Positions 1-12,280 of a DNA stretch of 64,000 nucleotides are shown here, in pieces. Numbering within the stretch: the stretch's first letter is position 1; each line of letters starts with the position of its first letter. The notes below the pieces were generated by a model. The model saw only the letters and a list, made by a program, of their open reading frames with translations, had not been told where the DNA came from and searched no databases. Source of the stretch: Hydractinia symbiolongicarpus. Its lineage: Eukaryota > Cnidaria > Hydrozoa > Anthoathecata > Hydractiniidae. Where the stretch lies: NCBI RefSeq assembly GCF_029227915.1, contig NC_079876.1:24056001-24120000 (forward strand), written 5' to 3'. The position numbers were made by a program, and so were the translations under genes.

Positions 1-593
1 CTTTCTGCTATACCTTAAAACGAGTTTCAATCACTGGGCCCCAGAAAGGCGTTATGGAAAACATTAATTTTCTTTTGCTGCACTGTCTTAACATTATCGT
101 ACGTGTTTTCCGGTGTTCTTGGATTGTTTTCAAAAACGAAAATTTTAAATAAAATAAATTTAAATAAAACGGATTTTTTACATTAAAAAGGGTATTGGTT
201 ATCAACCTTTTTCTGCTCTTATCTCTCGTATTCACGTTCTTTACTGCATTATTATGTAATTCTGCAATTTTAAACACTTCTTTTTCCTTTATTACCTGTC
301 ACCAAAATTGAAACAAACCCAACAAGCTCTCAATATTAAAAAAAATTGATCAGAAATTTTTTTAGCAACATCTTTTGTAGATAAATTTCTGAAAAATAAT
401 TTCTCTTTATTAATTTTGAGCAGGGTTGTAAATACTCGATTAAATTATTTAATAAGTTTAATTGAATTTTATTAGTCCCCAGGGTATCTTGCACCTTTTC
501 TGACATCCGGATAATGTCCTTGGAAGGAGGTTATCGAGCTTCAGCATTTGTGCTTCTGCAACTACCTTGATATTACAAAAACAAAAAATTTAC

Positions 594-3500
594 CTCAAAG
601 GGGGACATAGTTGCAACATTTACTTCAGCTGGTATCCAGTATTTGCCTTGATTTCCTCTGATGGTAAGTAACGCGTTCCAAATAGGACTGTTTTTCTCTT
701 TTTTTAATAATATAAGCGAGCCTTGATCTCCTCCATACATGTGATACCAAAACTTGACACAAGACGTGTTGCTTGTGAACAATGGACTTCTCAGCTTTGC
801 AATGTCTCCTAACTTTGCAGGAGGAGAAGACAACGCCACCATGAAGTAACCTAAAACTGAATTGTTCGTATGATTTGAGATATCGGCTTGCAGGACTTCA
901 TTATTTTTCTTGTGGACCTTGTGGTATGCAATAAGTTTGTTTCTTTTATTATTTTAAACATAGAGAATTCTTCTCCGCATGGTAACACATCGATTATAAA
1001 ATACTGTACTTGTGGAGCGTGTAGAGGTTACGGTTACTTACAAGTGTCTTGAGTGTGATCATACATTGGTCCCGTGCTAAACACTGGTGTCAGGGACGTT
1101 TGATCAATGTTCTGTGCTTGACGAGGTCTTCTTCTCATAAACATGTAACGAGCACTTTTACTGTAGTCATTCCACTTTTCTTTGAACGTTTTTGACGTGG
1201 TGTGTTCGAAATCCCATACTGTGGAAACTAGAAAACAACGTTGACAGAACGTAACAATCTCGTTCCCAGGGCATTTATTTCCTTTTTGATGACCTTGATC
1301 GCCTCTCTAGGTAAGAAACTCTGGAGACAAGAATGACAATGTGAAACAGAGGAAGAGAGTCGTGGCAACTGGTGCTACGAGTGTTATTGGCCGTTACTAA
1401 TTAAAAAGACATGATGGGAAAGCCTATAACTTGCAGTAGAACAAACAGTTGCTGATTATAAGTTGTGACTGCGAACATTTGTAGTCAATTTGAGTTCATC
1501 TTAATCAGCCACAGTAACTTGTATTGTTTATGGGGCGTGTCTCACTTCCTGGTAGTGCGCTATTTTCCCCTGATGTTATCATTCAACTCCGTCTACATCT
1601 TCTACAATAACACATGTAGAAACTCACAAAACCTAATTGTTAATGTTCAGATTATTTGGTGACTAGGCTAAGTGAGACATGATGGCTTAGTATTTTTGAT
1701 GCTTGAATGTTTCTCCCATATCACGTGAGACATAGGGAATAGTTTAGCAATTTTATCTTTAAAAGTTTCTCCTCATATCACGTGAGACAGAGAAAGATAG
1801 CTAGCAACTTTATTTTTGAAGGTTTTTCCTAACACCGAGTGTATGTTCTTTTTTAGATAGGTTTTGGTTTAAAGTGAAGATATGTATCAGTAATTTTTGT
1901 ATTATTGTATACAGTCGTGTTGTTACTAAATTTCTTTAAGTTTCCAATCTATATAACTTACTATTTTTCCATTGATCCGTTCTACATAAACGTTTTTCCG
2001 TGTTATCGCCAACACAGTGGCGTCCACCATATATAGGCACAGGGTTATTGCATTCTCTACTTCTGGATTGGTTACCAATACCACAAGAAGTTGAGCAAGA
2101 TGTCCAACTTTCCCAACTGTTCCATTCCCCATCAGCTAGAATTTAGAAAGTTTTGAAAATATTAACAGTTAGCGGGCGATTTGCAGACCATGTATCATAG
2201 CAACCTACTACTCAGGAATTATGGTGGTCCATCTGTGGGGATGATTTTGAGTTTTGACAGTCTATGTACGTGTTTTGCGCCTTGGTACGATAATAAACAA
2301 AGCGATCGACACAGAATTTTAATGCAAAATTATTATTGTGGTATCGTCTACAAAATTAGAGTGTAGTTATGTATTTATGGTAATCGTTAAGTTGTCGAAA
2401 TTTCGTAGGTTTAAGGTTAAAAAAAAAGTTTACACTTGTGGAAATAAAAAAAAATCTATTTTTTGTTTTTTTGTTAAACACGTGGTTCCTTGTATCCGAC
2501 AAATGTAACATTTATCATATTCTCACTTTTACATTCCTGAAGTCCGCCACAATCCATCGCATCTTCGTCAAATTCACTGGAGATATTGAACTTGTTTTTG
2601 CATTGTGATATATCATGTAGAGTACAAAACCGTTGCCGTGTCTTTTGACATTTTCCATCTTTTTCTTTGCACGTGCTCCACTCGTTCCAGTTGCTCCAGG
2701 TGGAATTTTCAGCTTGACCTAAAGTGAACTGATGTCATTTTGTTTTTCCCCTTTTTTTCTCCAAGTTATAATGAAAAATTTGAGCTGCCTTTGTTCGATG
2801 TGGTGATAAATCAGCCGTAAAATCTTTTACTCAGGATTTTTTTAAATTTCTTTTTAAATTTTGATGGATAAAAAACTGCAATGTCGATACACGATATAAT
2901 AATCAAAATGGTTTACCTTTGCACTGATAAAGTAAATTCAGTGTGATGATATCCTGAATACTAATCCCTGTATTTCCCAGTTTTTGATCTTCGGAATTTT
3001 TCGGTAAGACAGCATACAGGCCAGGTTTTTTGACCAACCACTGTGTGTTGTATTGCATGTTGGAGAGATAATCGTAGGGTAGCTGTAGATCGTCTCCAAT
3101 GAAACCGAAAGGTAGGTTTAACTCATGGCTTTTACCTGTTAAGTTGGGATTGAAAAATATACTAGTAAAAAGGATTTCTATATAGGCTAATATTATTTTC
3201 ATTGAAAAAAATGCTGAATAAATGTAAGTTATGAATCAATCCGTTAAATGTATACATATGAAGTCAAAACTTCTCACCATTTATTGGTGAGAAGAAAAGA
3301 ATCTTTAGAGGATCTTTAACATGAAATTTACGAAATAGGTTGGAAGTTACTCTGAGCGTCTAAGTATTCGCGATTTGAGCGAATTCAGAAGTTATCCTAC
3401 TTTTTTCCTAATAATTTTTATCTTATGTTTTTTAATCCGCCCAAGATAATATTCTAGCATTTTAGAAAACTTTAGAAGTGAGTTATTTGTGAGCAAAAAA

Positions 3501-5837
3501 TTCCTGCTAAAGGCGGCCATGATGGAAGTTTCTCCGCAGTTTACATTGAAATAACGATGTGACTTAAAGCTAATGGTAAAAAACATAAATAATCATTCAC
3601 CTGCTAAAATATTTTCATAAAACACGTCAACATAATTGTCTCGATCACCCCGATGCTGCGTGTGATAAAATCCTAACGAGTGCAAGAATTCGTGAAAAAC
3701 GATTTGTCGAGTAAAGCATGCTGGGTGTTCTAAAGACAGTTCTTGTGGACCGCGATGGAATTTTTTTCCAACACCCGACCAACATCTAAGAGAAAAATAA
3801 AATGACCGACTTCCAGTATTTTATGTGACGTAGAAAGAAAGAAAAAAATCAAGTCGTTTACGCACACTGTACATTTCTTTGGAGAACTATGAACTTTTTT
3901 AAGGCAATAAGGTCGAAGTTTCCTCTCACTACGCTCTTCGCTAATCGATGTTTAAAACTGTTAAAAGAACTACCAAATTAATCTTTCTGAATGCTATTTA
4001 CAGATTCTCTTTTTTAACGCAGATCGGGAGGCGTAAATGCAAACGATTTTTGATGAAAAGAAAAAACCGCTTCTTTCTTGTGTGTTATCGAATACTTTAA
4101 AACATGAACTATTAGAAAGAAAATAGGTTTGTGTTCTTTTAAAGGACATATTTTTGGGAATTAACATATATTTCATAGTTGACATCTCACCCCGCTTTGT
4201 TTACAACGGAAAGCCAAGTTTCTGATTCTGCAACAGGTTCTGTTGTTTCAAATATGTTAACACAAGATACTTCGTTTAATCTTTTAATGATGTCTCGAAT
4301 CATTTTCTTCGCATTTTCGTCTAAAAAACAAATGTAGCTAAAGTTGAGGCATATCCTCCAAAATCAAAGATAATAAATAGTCATATACATCTTGCTAGAA
4401 TTCCACGCTATATATATAAAAAAGATATCAATGGTGTATCGGTTACTTAGCCTTGTGTATTGTTTAGTTCATGGATCTACTATTCAATAAGCCATTACAT
4501 AAATTTATAGTTGAGAGAGATGAATAATTATGAATCTGGTTTAAAATCTTTCAAAAAATAATTTGAAAAAACAATAGTTGGAACTTCATAACAACTGATG
4601 TATAAAAACAGAGAAAATAATTGATATAGTTTGAATTATACATAGAAGAGAAAAATTTTTCATTTGATCGGCGTATTCTTTCTCAAGATGGTCAATCTAA
4701 ATTCAGATGTGTAACATTCCAAATTATTATTTATTGGATGGCACAGTTATAAGAAATTCATGAAAAATAAGGTTGTTCAATACTTACTAAAGTCAGTACT
4801 GATAAGAACAGGTATTCGCTTTTCCCTCCAAAGATACTTATATTCGTTTTGTACGAAAGATTTCCTCACATTGTCTTCAATTGGGAGAGATATGTCTCCT
4901 TCAGTTAATCGATCCAAAATATCAGCTGTAAAAACAGGAAAAGTGGGAAACTTATTTCCTGATGAAAAGGCTGGGACAGTGTATGAACCTTTTTTGTGCC
5001 ATATTTATTTGCAATTGCAGGTTTTATGTTACAGCGTTTTGCATTCTTCATTCATGCAAAAAAAGGCGAGATAGAGAGCTCCTTCAAAGAATATCTTGCT
5101 CATAAAAGGACATTAGGCACTAAATGCATTAATTGCGGTACTGATTCTATATATCTATATTATCCTTTTCTAGTTTAAAAAAAAGATTTTATTCATAAAA
5201 CTTCAAAAGCAAGTAACGGACCTTTTTTGTTAACATCTCCAACTTTATCCAACGCAGACGAATTCTCCTCTTTATTATCAGACACAAAACCTAGATTTTT
5301 AAACAAAAGCTTGATGCAAATTTATAAAAATGCTAATTAATTTTCACTATAATATAAACATATAACTTTCATCTGTCCGGAAGTTCCGGTGTTGCACCTT
5401 TCATCATTAAGTTTTAAAAGAACTTTTCAGTTACTTCTGAAGTTGGAAGACTGCAGCTTTACGTCCAATAAAAGTCATTGAGAAAAACTACGTTAACAAG
5501 ACTTTCTTCAATACAGTATTTGGCCTCTAAAAGATGTAACGACCAGGAACGACTCAGAAGGCAACCTGTTAATTGTGATGTTAACTTGGATTATTTTTGA
5601 TAAATTATGTTACATTATGTAACAAGATGCAACCACAAACATTTTATATGATTCTGAAAAAAGATTTAATCGTTACCAGTCACAATATACATTTGAAGAT
5701 AATACCTATGATTTATCTTCTGTGTTACTATAACATGTCTGTTATTATTGTATTTATAATAACAATTCTCATAGTAAGAACTTAGTACAAACCTTGTGTG
5801 GGTTGGTCATTTTTTCCTCCATTTTCTGTAGATTGTC
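594..5837 (-). CDS. Astacin metalloprotease with two TSP1 repeats and a MAM domain (catalytically intact copy, both ends incomplete)
   Basis: Exons in transcript order: 5837-5793, 5290-5222, 4925-4788, 4320-4191, 3785-3601, 3135-2917, 2718-2527, 2135-1962, 1227-1042, 850-594. All join in compatible phase. The first exons give a prodomain with a GD motif (TEGDI), which may be the inhibitory aspartate switch known in astacins. The mature domain begins near the motif WREKRIPVLIS. The 185-nt catalytic exon reads HEFLHSLGFYHTQHRGDRD, the full zinc motif HExxHxxGxxH followed by the RxDRD signature. The next exon carries the Met-turn as SNMQY. Two TSP1 repeats (WSNWNEWSTC and WNSWESWTSC) and most of a MAM domain follow. 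The last MAM exon is not seen and should lie left of the window. Family knowledge: secreted zinc endopeptidases of matrix remodelling and development. No phase-compatible signal-peptide exon was found; see the finding on the gene boundary. Confidence 0.88.
1257..1337. repeat. Degenerate fold-back MITE copy
   Basis: The left end reads CTCGTTCCCAGGGC and the right end CTCTGGAGACAAGAATG, a worn version of the fold-back family found elsewhere in the window. It sits in the intron between the second TSP1 exon and the MAM exons of the active astacin gene. Confidence 0.5.
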
Positions 5838-5931
5838 CTGGAAATATGTGTAAAAAAATAAAAACTTATAACTCCAACATTGTTACAAACACATATTAAA
5901 ATACGTATTAATTTACGTAAGTTAGAGCTAG

Positions 5932-5985
5932 TTACTCGAAGACAATATATGCTACAACAAGTAAGAAGATCCTTCGGAAAAACAT
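5932..5985 (-). other. Short signal-peptide-like ORF between the two astacin genes
   Basis: Ten bases after the stop of the upstream pseudoprotease, an ATG at 5985 opens a 17-codon frame, MFFRRIFLLVVAYIVFE, ending in TAA. Its basic start and hydrophobic core look like a secretory leader for the downstream astacin gene. The only donor-like site near its end (GA then GTAACT, 5936) leaves phase 2, whereas the next recognised exon (5837-5793) needs phase 1. The link is therefore unproven. Confidence 0.35.
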
Positions 5986-5994
5986 AAGTTACGG

Positions 5995-8900
5995 CTAGCT
6001 ACTTTGATAAAAAGCTGGACAGCTCTCAGGTACCCATAGAAAATTGTCGAGTCCAATATCCGATGAACTGCCCTTCCCACGTGTGGCGATAAATTTGAGC
6101 TAAAAAAATACAATTAAAACATAAGCATTTTTAATTTAATTTTTTTAAATACTATCATGATATTTTATTCATTTATCGTTCATACTTCTAATTTTACTTT
6201 TTTATTTACTTTAATCTATTTTATTTTTTTGTTTTATTTTTTATTCTATTTTTTAGTTATTTTTTCCCTTTTCCAGCTAAACTTAGGCTGAATTTCCATT
6301 CAACAGCAAAATGGAACGGATTAGAGCAAAAAAAAAAATCCTTAAAGTTGATTGGTTATCTGCTAATTATTCTTTTTTTTAATAATTTTTTTCCGATCCT
6401 GTCCGCAAGAAAAGTTGAAATAATCTTTCAGTTTGCAACGGAACGGATCGGAACAGAAAAGTTCTTTTTCCAATCAGATTCCAATTTTCTGGTCCGTTCA
6501 CCGTAATGTATAATTTTGTGAAAGCGCGCTAATAAAAAATCTTGTGAGCTTTTTGCGTCATAGCGAAAAATGCATAAAATGGAAGTAAGTCTGTATCTGA
6601 TGTCACTAAAAAAATGACTAAAATTAATTACATAGTACTTGTTGTAGTTGTTGTTGTTGTTGTTTTTGTTGTTTATATTCACAGCCACAGGCACCCAAAC
6701 ATTCCCATTATTCTCTTCACACTTCCATATTTCTTTGGAAACATTAGGACCTTCTTCTTCGAAGTAAAGTACCAGTGATGTTTCTTCTTTACTGTACATA
6801 TGAAACCAGAACATAAAACATGCCTCATCGACATTAGTCATATATGACAGACTCTTCAGTATCGCCTTGTCGTTCTCTTTTGCTGGTGAAGAAGCAAAAG
6901 CACCAATGAAGTAACCTGTACCTAAAATATATAAAAATGTTTAATTGTAGACAAAAACTGGGTTTCTGCTGCATCTGTTAACTTAGAAGTAAAAAATTGT
7001 GTACAGGAAATAGATAATAGCATTGACTAAAAGTAAATTATAATAACTCACGTGTCCCTTGGAAGTCCACACTTGGTGTACTTTTTGAGGCGCGTTTCAA
7101 CGGTTGAGTTCTTATGAACATATATCTTGGATGCTCGCTTTCATCTTTCCATTGATAAACAACGGACTCGAAAGTTTCGTTGTCTATAAAAAAATAAGAT
7201 GTAATGGAAGAATAAGCGAATGGAGTTAATTTATTAATTTATTTCATTATTTTTGTTGATAATATATAACACAACTCACATGGTTCAGAAAGTTTTCCAA
7301 CACAATGTTTTGTCTGATTATTTGTCCCAACACAGTTTGCCATGTTCCTATTCAGTCCATTACAAGATCTTTGCCGTGACTGTGTTCCAATGAGGTAATT
7401 TCCTTCGCAAGCGCCCCAATTTGTCCATCTGCTCCAAACACCTAAAATCAACCACAATGTTTTCAAAATCATCTTAATTAAATTTCAAGACGGTTTCATT
7501 CTCGTCTCCAGAGCTCTTTGAGATTAAAACCTCACTTATCTCAAAGAGCTCTGGGGTCGAGAATGAGACGGGGTTTTATTTCAGGTTGTAGCCAATTAAA
7601 AACTAGTTTACATCTACTGAAAACAATAAAAATGGTGGAGCGAATGCACAAACAAGCACTGACCACAAGGACAGTGAAATGCAATATCTATACATGCTCA
7701 GTCAGTTTTTTGCAACACGCTCCAACAAAGCGGAAAACGAATGCAGCACTCAAAAAAATAAGCGATTCAGCAGAACGCCAGAAATATTACCTTCGCATTT
7801 GTCGCACTTTTTTTTTTCCTTTTTCTCACCAATGCATTTTTCACGTTTGCATAATCTGCTTCTGATAGACACGCACGTACCTTGGTCAATTAAACATAGT
7901 GACCATTGACTCCAATTTGTCCAGGTGTGTTCACTGTTGTTGTCTGAAAACAAATGATCAACTACGTTCCTACGACCTCCCACATTATTAATGCGCTGGT
8001 GTGTACTGTAGACAAACATTGCAAAGTAGACATTGCTCAATTTAATTCTAATATTTATTGGGCGTGGAACTTTTTTATATAAAAATAAGAAAATACGTCT
8101 AGGTTTTTTCACCTTGACAATGATAAATTATATTCAACGTAACCACATCAATAAAACTAATATCCAGACTTCCAAGTTCTTTGTTCTCATCTTGAATAGA
8201 TTCGATACTGTATCTTCCCAGCGAATGATCAGCTTGATGATTTTTTTGCACATGAAGAATTGATTGGAAATCGTAGGGAATGTCTGGATGTAATGGTGTT
8301 TGCAGTTCTTTCTCGAATTCTTAAATAAAAAGAAAAACAAAAATACGAGAAGTTATCCAGCTTTCCTCTTCTTACTAAGACTGATTTTTGAAATTTTCTA
8401 AAAGGGTTGTTATCTAAGGACGGTTGAGCGTATTTATTACTAGTAGCTAGTTTGACACTTGCATCTGAATGACTAAAAACAGCAAGACTATAAATTAAAT
8501 TATAATCAAAGATAATCAATCAGAGAACTATTTACGAACTACGTAATTTAAAGTTTTGATCTTTCTGGTAAAATACCGTCAAAGTTGGAGTATTTTGTTG
8601 TTCTTTATTGTGAAAATAATATAGTGGTTAGCGCGTTCGACAATAAAAGGGTTGCAAGTTCAAATCCCTCATTCGGCGAATGTAAATGTAGTTTTGACAG
8701 TCATCTACCAACCGAAAATTGGCTTGTGTGGTAGGCAAGCGTAGTAGAGCAATACTATAGGTGATTTCGGTAGTAATGTGCTTTAGTTTCCGTCGAAGGA
8801 AGAAAGAGGCAACGTTTAGGATGAAATTCAGAAGGATATTAGAAATCTCTAATCTTGCCTATTTAAATAAACTAGCTTTGGAACGTTGTCGCTTTAAGTT

Positions 8901-10331
8901 CTTATCTTATATCTTAAGGTAAACATATTTATCGCGTATGGTAAATACTTCTTTCAGATTTCTGGGAACAACCAAATCAAGGATAATATATGCATTTATG
9001 CACTGTACCTGTCGCCTCTCCAATTATGTTTTCCCAAAATATTTGCACGTATATATCCCTATCTATTCTTTTATGAGGGGGCGTAAGCCCAAGCGCTTTC
9101 AGTAATAACTTCTTGAGCATGGTTTCAGCATAACATAATGTACCGCCCAACATGATATAAATGACGCCCAACATGGATTTATCAACGGTACATCTAAAAG
9201 AAAAAGAGATGTATCAACATTTTAGAGATTTTTTTACTTAAGAAAATTTCCTAAAGAGTCAAGTGGGCAACTTAAATCGGAATACTGTAATCAAACAACC
9301 TCGTTCCCAACGCCTGTTGTCTTTTTTTATATTTCGATCGCCGTCAAGATGTCAGAAAATATACAAGATGGCCTGAGGACGAGGTTGGTATTTAAAATGT
9401 AAGATAAGCTACACGTGCCAAGCTTACAAAAGAGTATAAAGCTTCATACCTATACAAAATCAACAATGAATCATTCACTCGTTTTACTCCCTTAATTTCA
9501 TTGATACAAATTTATTAAGTTTCAAAAATATTCTTACCCGCTACTTGTTGTAGCTTGTTTAAAAAGTATTATTGAATTTGAAATTGATGGGACATGACGG
9601 AATCGAACACAGGACAGAACTTCGATGTCCTTTATAGTAGTTTCAATGAATGTTTTATTCTTTGGTGCTAAGAAAAATGTAATGGCGCGTTCAGAAATTT
9701 AAGACAAAATTAAATTTCCATATCTACGAATGAAAAGATGTAAAGAAATATGAGGAATATAACACCTCATCTCGCCGGAATATCATATGCATGAAACAGG
9801 CCTGTGTATGAGTTAAGGATTAAATTATCTGATTTCAGCTCACGAGTTCGGTTACTTAGTTCTCAAAGTCATCTATGTAAGCAACTACTCAATCTTCTTA
9901 CAGGTTAAAGTTAGTTCTTAAAGTCATCAGTACAAACAACTACTACTAAAAACATGGATAAACAAAAATGTTCTTCTTTCAATACCTCTCCCCTTTCTTC
10001 TGCAAATATATTACATGCTCCTATAGAGGTAAATACCTTACTGCAGTATTCAAGCAATATGTCTAACTTTGATCCCAATATGAAAGAGCGAAAAAAGTCC
10101 TTGAAAAGAAGTTAAAATTACGTCCTGGAGTTTTAAATGAATTTTTTTGAGAATGGATCATAATAATGTACACATGAAATCAATCATCCATTGATACTTA
10201 CGGATGTCATTATCGATGTTGTATCTGATGACTCTCATATTTGGAGAACCATCATCCATAATACTGTTGGATGTAATTTCCACCTTTTCTAAACGCAAAT
10301 AGAAATATGAAGCCAGTAACATCAACACCAT
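5995..10331 (-). CDS. Astacin-like pseudoprotease with two TSP1 repeats and a MAM domain
   Basis: Exons in transcript order: 10331-10202, 9667-9538, 9193-9009, 8319-8113, 7943-7791, 7441-7280, 7183-7052, 6921-6632, 6099-5995 (stop at 5995-5997). They join in phase to about 497 residues. The start at 10331 is chosen because a hydrophobic leader (MVLMLLASYFYL) follows; the frame stays open up to 10454. The order is astacin, TSP1 (WTNWSQWSLC), TSP1 (WSRWTNWGAC), MAM, matching the downstream paralogue exon for exon. The zinc motif position reads KLLLKALGLTPPHKRIDRD: the histidines are K, K and P and the catalytic Glu is Leu, while the ALG and RIDRD parts stay. The Met-turn is SILHV. No prodomain is visible. 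The frame is intact throughout, so this is probably an expressed, inactive relative, not a dead gene. A poly-Asn tract lies in the MAM exon. Confidence 0.85.
6636..6685 (-). repeat. Poly-Asn-coding GTT microsatellite inside the MAM exon
   Basis: A run of GTT triplets on the plus strand reads as consecutive AAC codons on the minus strand (NNKNNNNNNYN). It sits just before the donor of the eighth exon of the pseudoprotease. If translated, it inserts an asparagine stretch into a MAM loop before the conserved LKFIATRG strand. Confidence 0.7.
7489..7574. repeat. Fold-back MITE copy in astacin intron
   Basis: Inverted arms: the left TTTCATTCTCGTCTCCAGAG pairs with the right CTCTGGGGTCGAGAATGAGA. 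The inner palindromic TCTCAAAGAGCTCTGG extends the hairpin. It lies in the intron between the two TSP1 exons of the pseudoprotease. Confidence 0.75.
8610..8960 (+). mobile_element. tRNA-derived SINE
   Basis: The head carries an A-box-like TAGTGGTTAGCGCG (about 8622-8635) and a B-box-like AGTTCAAATCCC about 20 bases on (8657-8668), the spacing of an internal RNA polymerase III promoter. The following 250 bases do not fold as a tRNA and look like a SINE body. It lies in an intron of the pseudoprotease gene. The 3' limit is approximate. Confidence 0.6.
9296..9388. repeat. Fold-back MITE copy
   Basis: The ends AACCTCGTTCCCAACGCC and GGCCTGAGGACGAGGTTGG are inverted relative to each other, with an imperfect inner stem (ATTTCGATCGCCGTC). 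It lies in an intron of the pseudoprotease gene between the 9193 and 9538 exon borders. Confidence 0.65.
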
Positions 10332-12059
10332 ATTAACAGTGACGTATTTGAAATGATGTATTTCGTCTAAGTTCAGAGTATGCTCTCCCTCGTGGCAGGT
10401 ATACATTTTAAAGCGGAAGTTGGCGCGGGGGACGCGTGTTAGTGAGAATATCATTTTGCAGTGCTATTTCAAAAATAAAAACATAGAATAGTTATGAAGT
10501 TATTTGTGGGACAATATTCGTCTATGTTTTTCATCTCGTCGTAATGCTCTTTGTTGCGTGATTTAAATTTCTGTTGTGATACTCGTCGTGGTGTATTATT
10601 GGTGCAATAATTACATGAAATTACTATTCCTACATCAGGTGGCTCGTAAATTCGAGTGAATAAATGGTGTTTTTATCAAACATCATTGTTGATAAATTGT
10701 TATGTAGGTAGTTGTCCTTCAGTGCAGAGCCAGAGAAAAATAAAAATGGCTTATTTGTAACGAGCTGTTAACTGCTACAACTAGCGGTCTAGTGTAAAAC
10801 GTTAAACACGTGCTAGCTTGAATTTCCATTAGTGCATATTATAGAACAATTTATTATACTGCTTGGAATGTTTTAAAAATTGGCGAGTTAGAAAAAAATA
10901 TTATAGTTGAAGATTTTGGATTTAACCAAATAACCTAAGTTCTAATTGTGCTCTGAACGTTCTGAACATTGACAAGTAAACCGTTTTGCAATTGCTTGCT
11001 TCCTTTACAATTATTAATGTCCGGGGTTCAAACACGAAACTTAATACCACACAGTAAAGAATAATACACCAACACGAAACGACACTACAATGTGACGAAA
11101 AATATAAACAAGTATTGTTTCAAAAAAAAACCCCAGAGACAGCTTGCCTAAAATTTTTTGCAAGAAATCCTTTCTGCATTGGATAGCTTGATAAAAAATC
11201 TACATTAGACAACTGAAGCTTTATTGCGAAGAATGGAGGTTACGCTATATCCACTCTATTATTTAGTAGATTTGTTATCCTGTAGAAAAACTGATCTTCC
11301 TTTCAGAAATAGTCCTTGATGTCGTTAAAAATGAATAAACGCGCCTCACGCTAATAATGAAGTTAGTATTGATTATCATCACAGCTAGGGAACCCTTTGG
11401 TGGTAAGTCAGATCGATACTTATAATTTGTCTAACAAAGTAACGAGGCATAACTTTCTACTCTGTCTTAATCCTGGTGCAATTAAACAACAAAAATAACA
11501 CACTTACCAATGAGAACGTTTGACCCACGTATAAAACAATTTTTATGCAATGTTGACCATAATTTAATAATACACAACCAAATACACAAACTAATCCTTT
11601 TCATGTCCACTAATAAGTGTACCCCATGCGGGATAGTATTTTTTATTTGCGAGTAGTTCCTTCTACCTCTTTGTTTCTGAGAACAAATTCTCCGCGCAAA
11701 TTTCTCAGTAAAAAAGTTATACAGAACACCATTTGTTGTTCTCTACTTGTGAAATATTTCCCGTTCTTTCACTTGGTTTCAGTGCTTTTTCATGAAAAGT
11801 TTGATAGATAAAGAGTTGAAAAATTTGATTGTTGCTGAGCTCGAAAACAAGATAGCTTACTTGTGACAAGTGGCACATCATTCAGAAAACGAGTAATTAC
11901 GAAGATAAGATATCTTTTAAAACGCGAATAGAGGAAATATGCTTTTTGTGAATTTCTCCGAAATGTTATTATTTATTATATTTCACTTCCAGAAGGGTTT
12001 GATTTGGCGAGAAGAAACTCTCTTGCGCATCTTCAAACAAATTCTCTTGAACATCTGAA

Positions 12060-12280
12060 CTTATTTGAAAATAATAAAATGTTGGTTGAATGAGATTTGA
12101 CTCAAATGCATGGAAATTTTTGTTGGATGAGCGAAAAAATGTTTAAAAAAATGTTTGACCGAGTTCAAACTTCATCCAACATTATCCAAGATGAGTTGTT
12201 TCTTCTGTCAGCCAACATTTTATCCAACATGCAATATTCTCGATGCACGTAGGATGAAATGTTGGATGCATTTGCCCGCC
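12060..12280. repeat. Palindromic TGTTGGATGA-type repeat
   Basis: Alternating direct and inverted copies of TGTTGGATGA and TCATCCAACA occur at about 12122, 12172, 12214 and 12251, separated by spacers that also pair in part. This is the pattern of a fold-back, MITE-like repeat. Ends and target-site duplication were not resolved. Confidence 0.5.

Noticed and set aside
1-593. Last MAM exon of the active astacin gene
   Set aside because: No segment matching the expected LKFIATRG...DIGLDN pattern in phase 0 was found; the exon is probably left of the window.
5222-5290. Thought to be spacer or a separate peptide
   Set aside because: It fits in phase between two prodomain exons of the active astacin gene, so it was placed in that gene.
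8640-8700. Possible genuine tRNA gene
   Set aside because: Boxes A and B are present, but acceptor and anticodon stems do not form; better explained as a SINE head.
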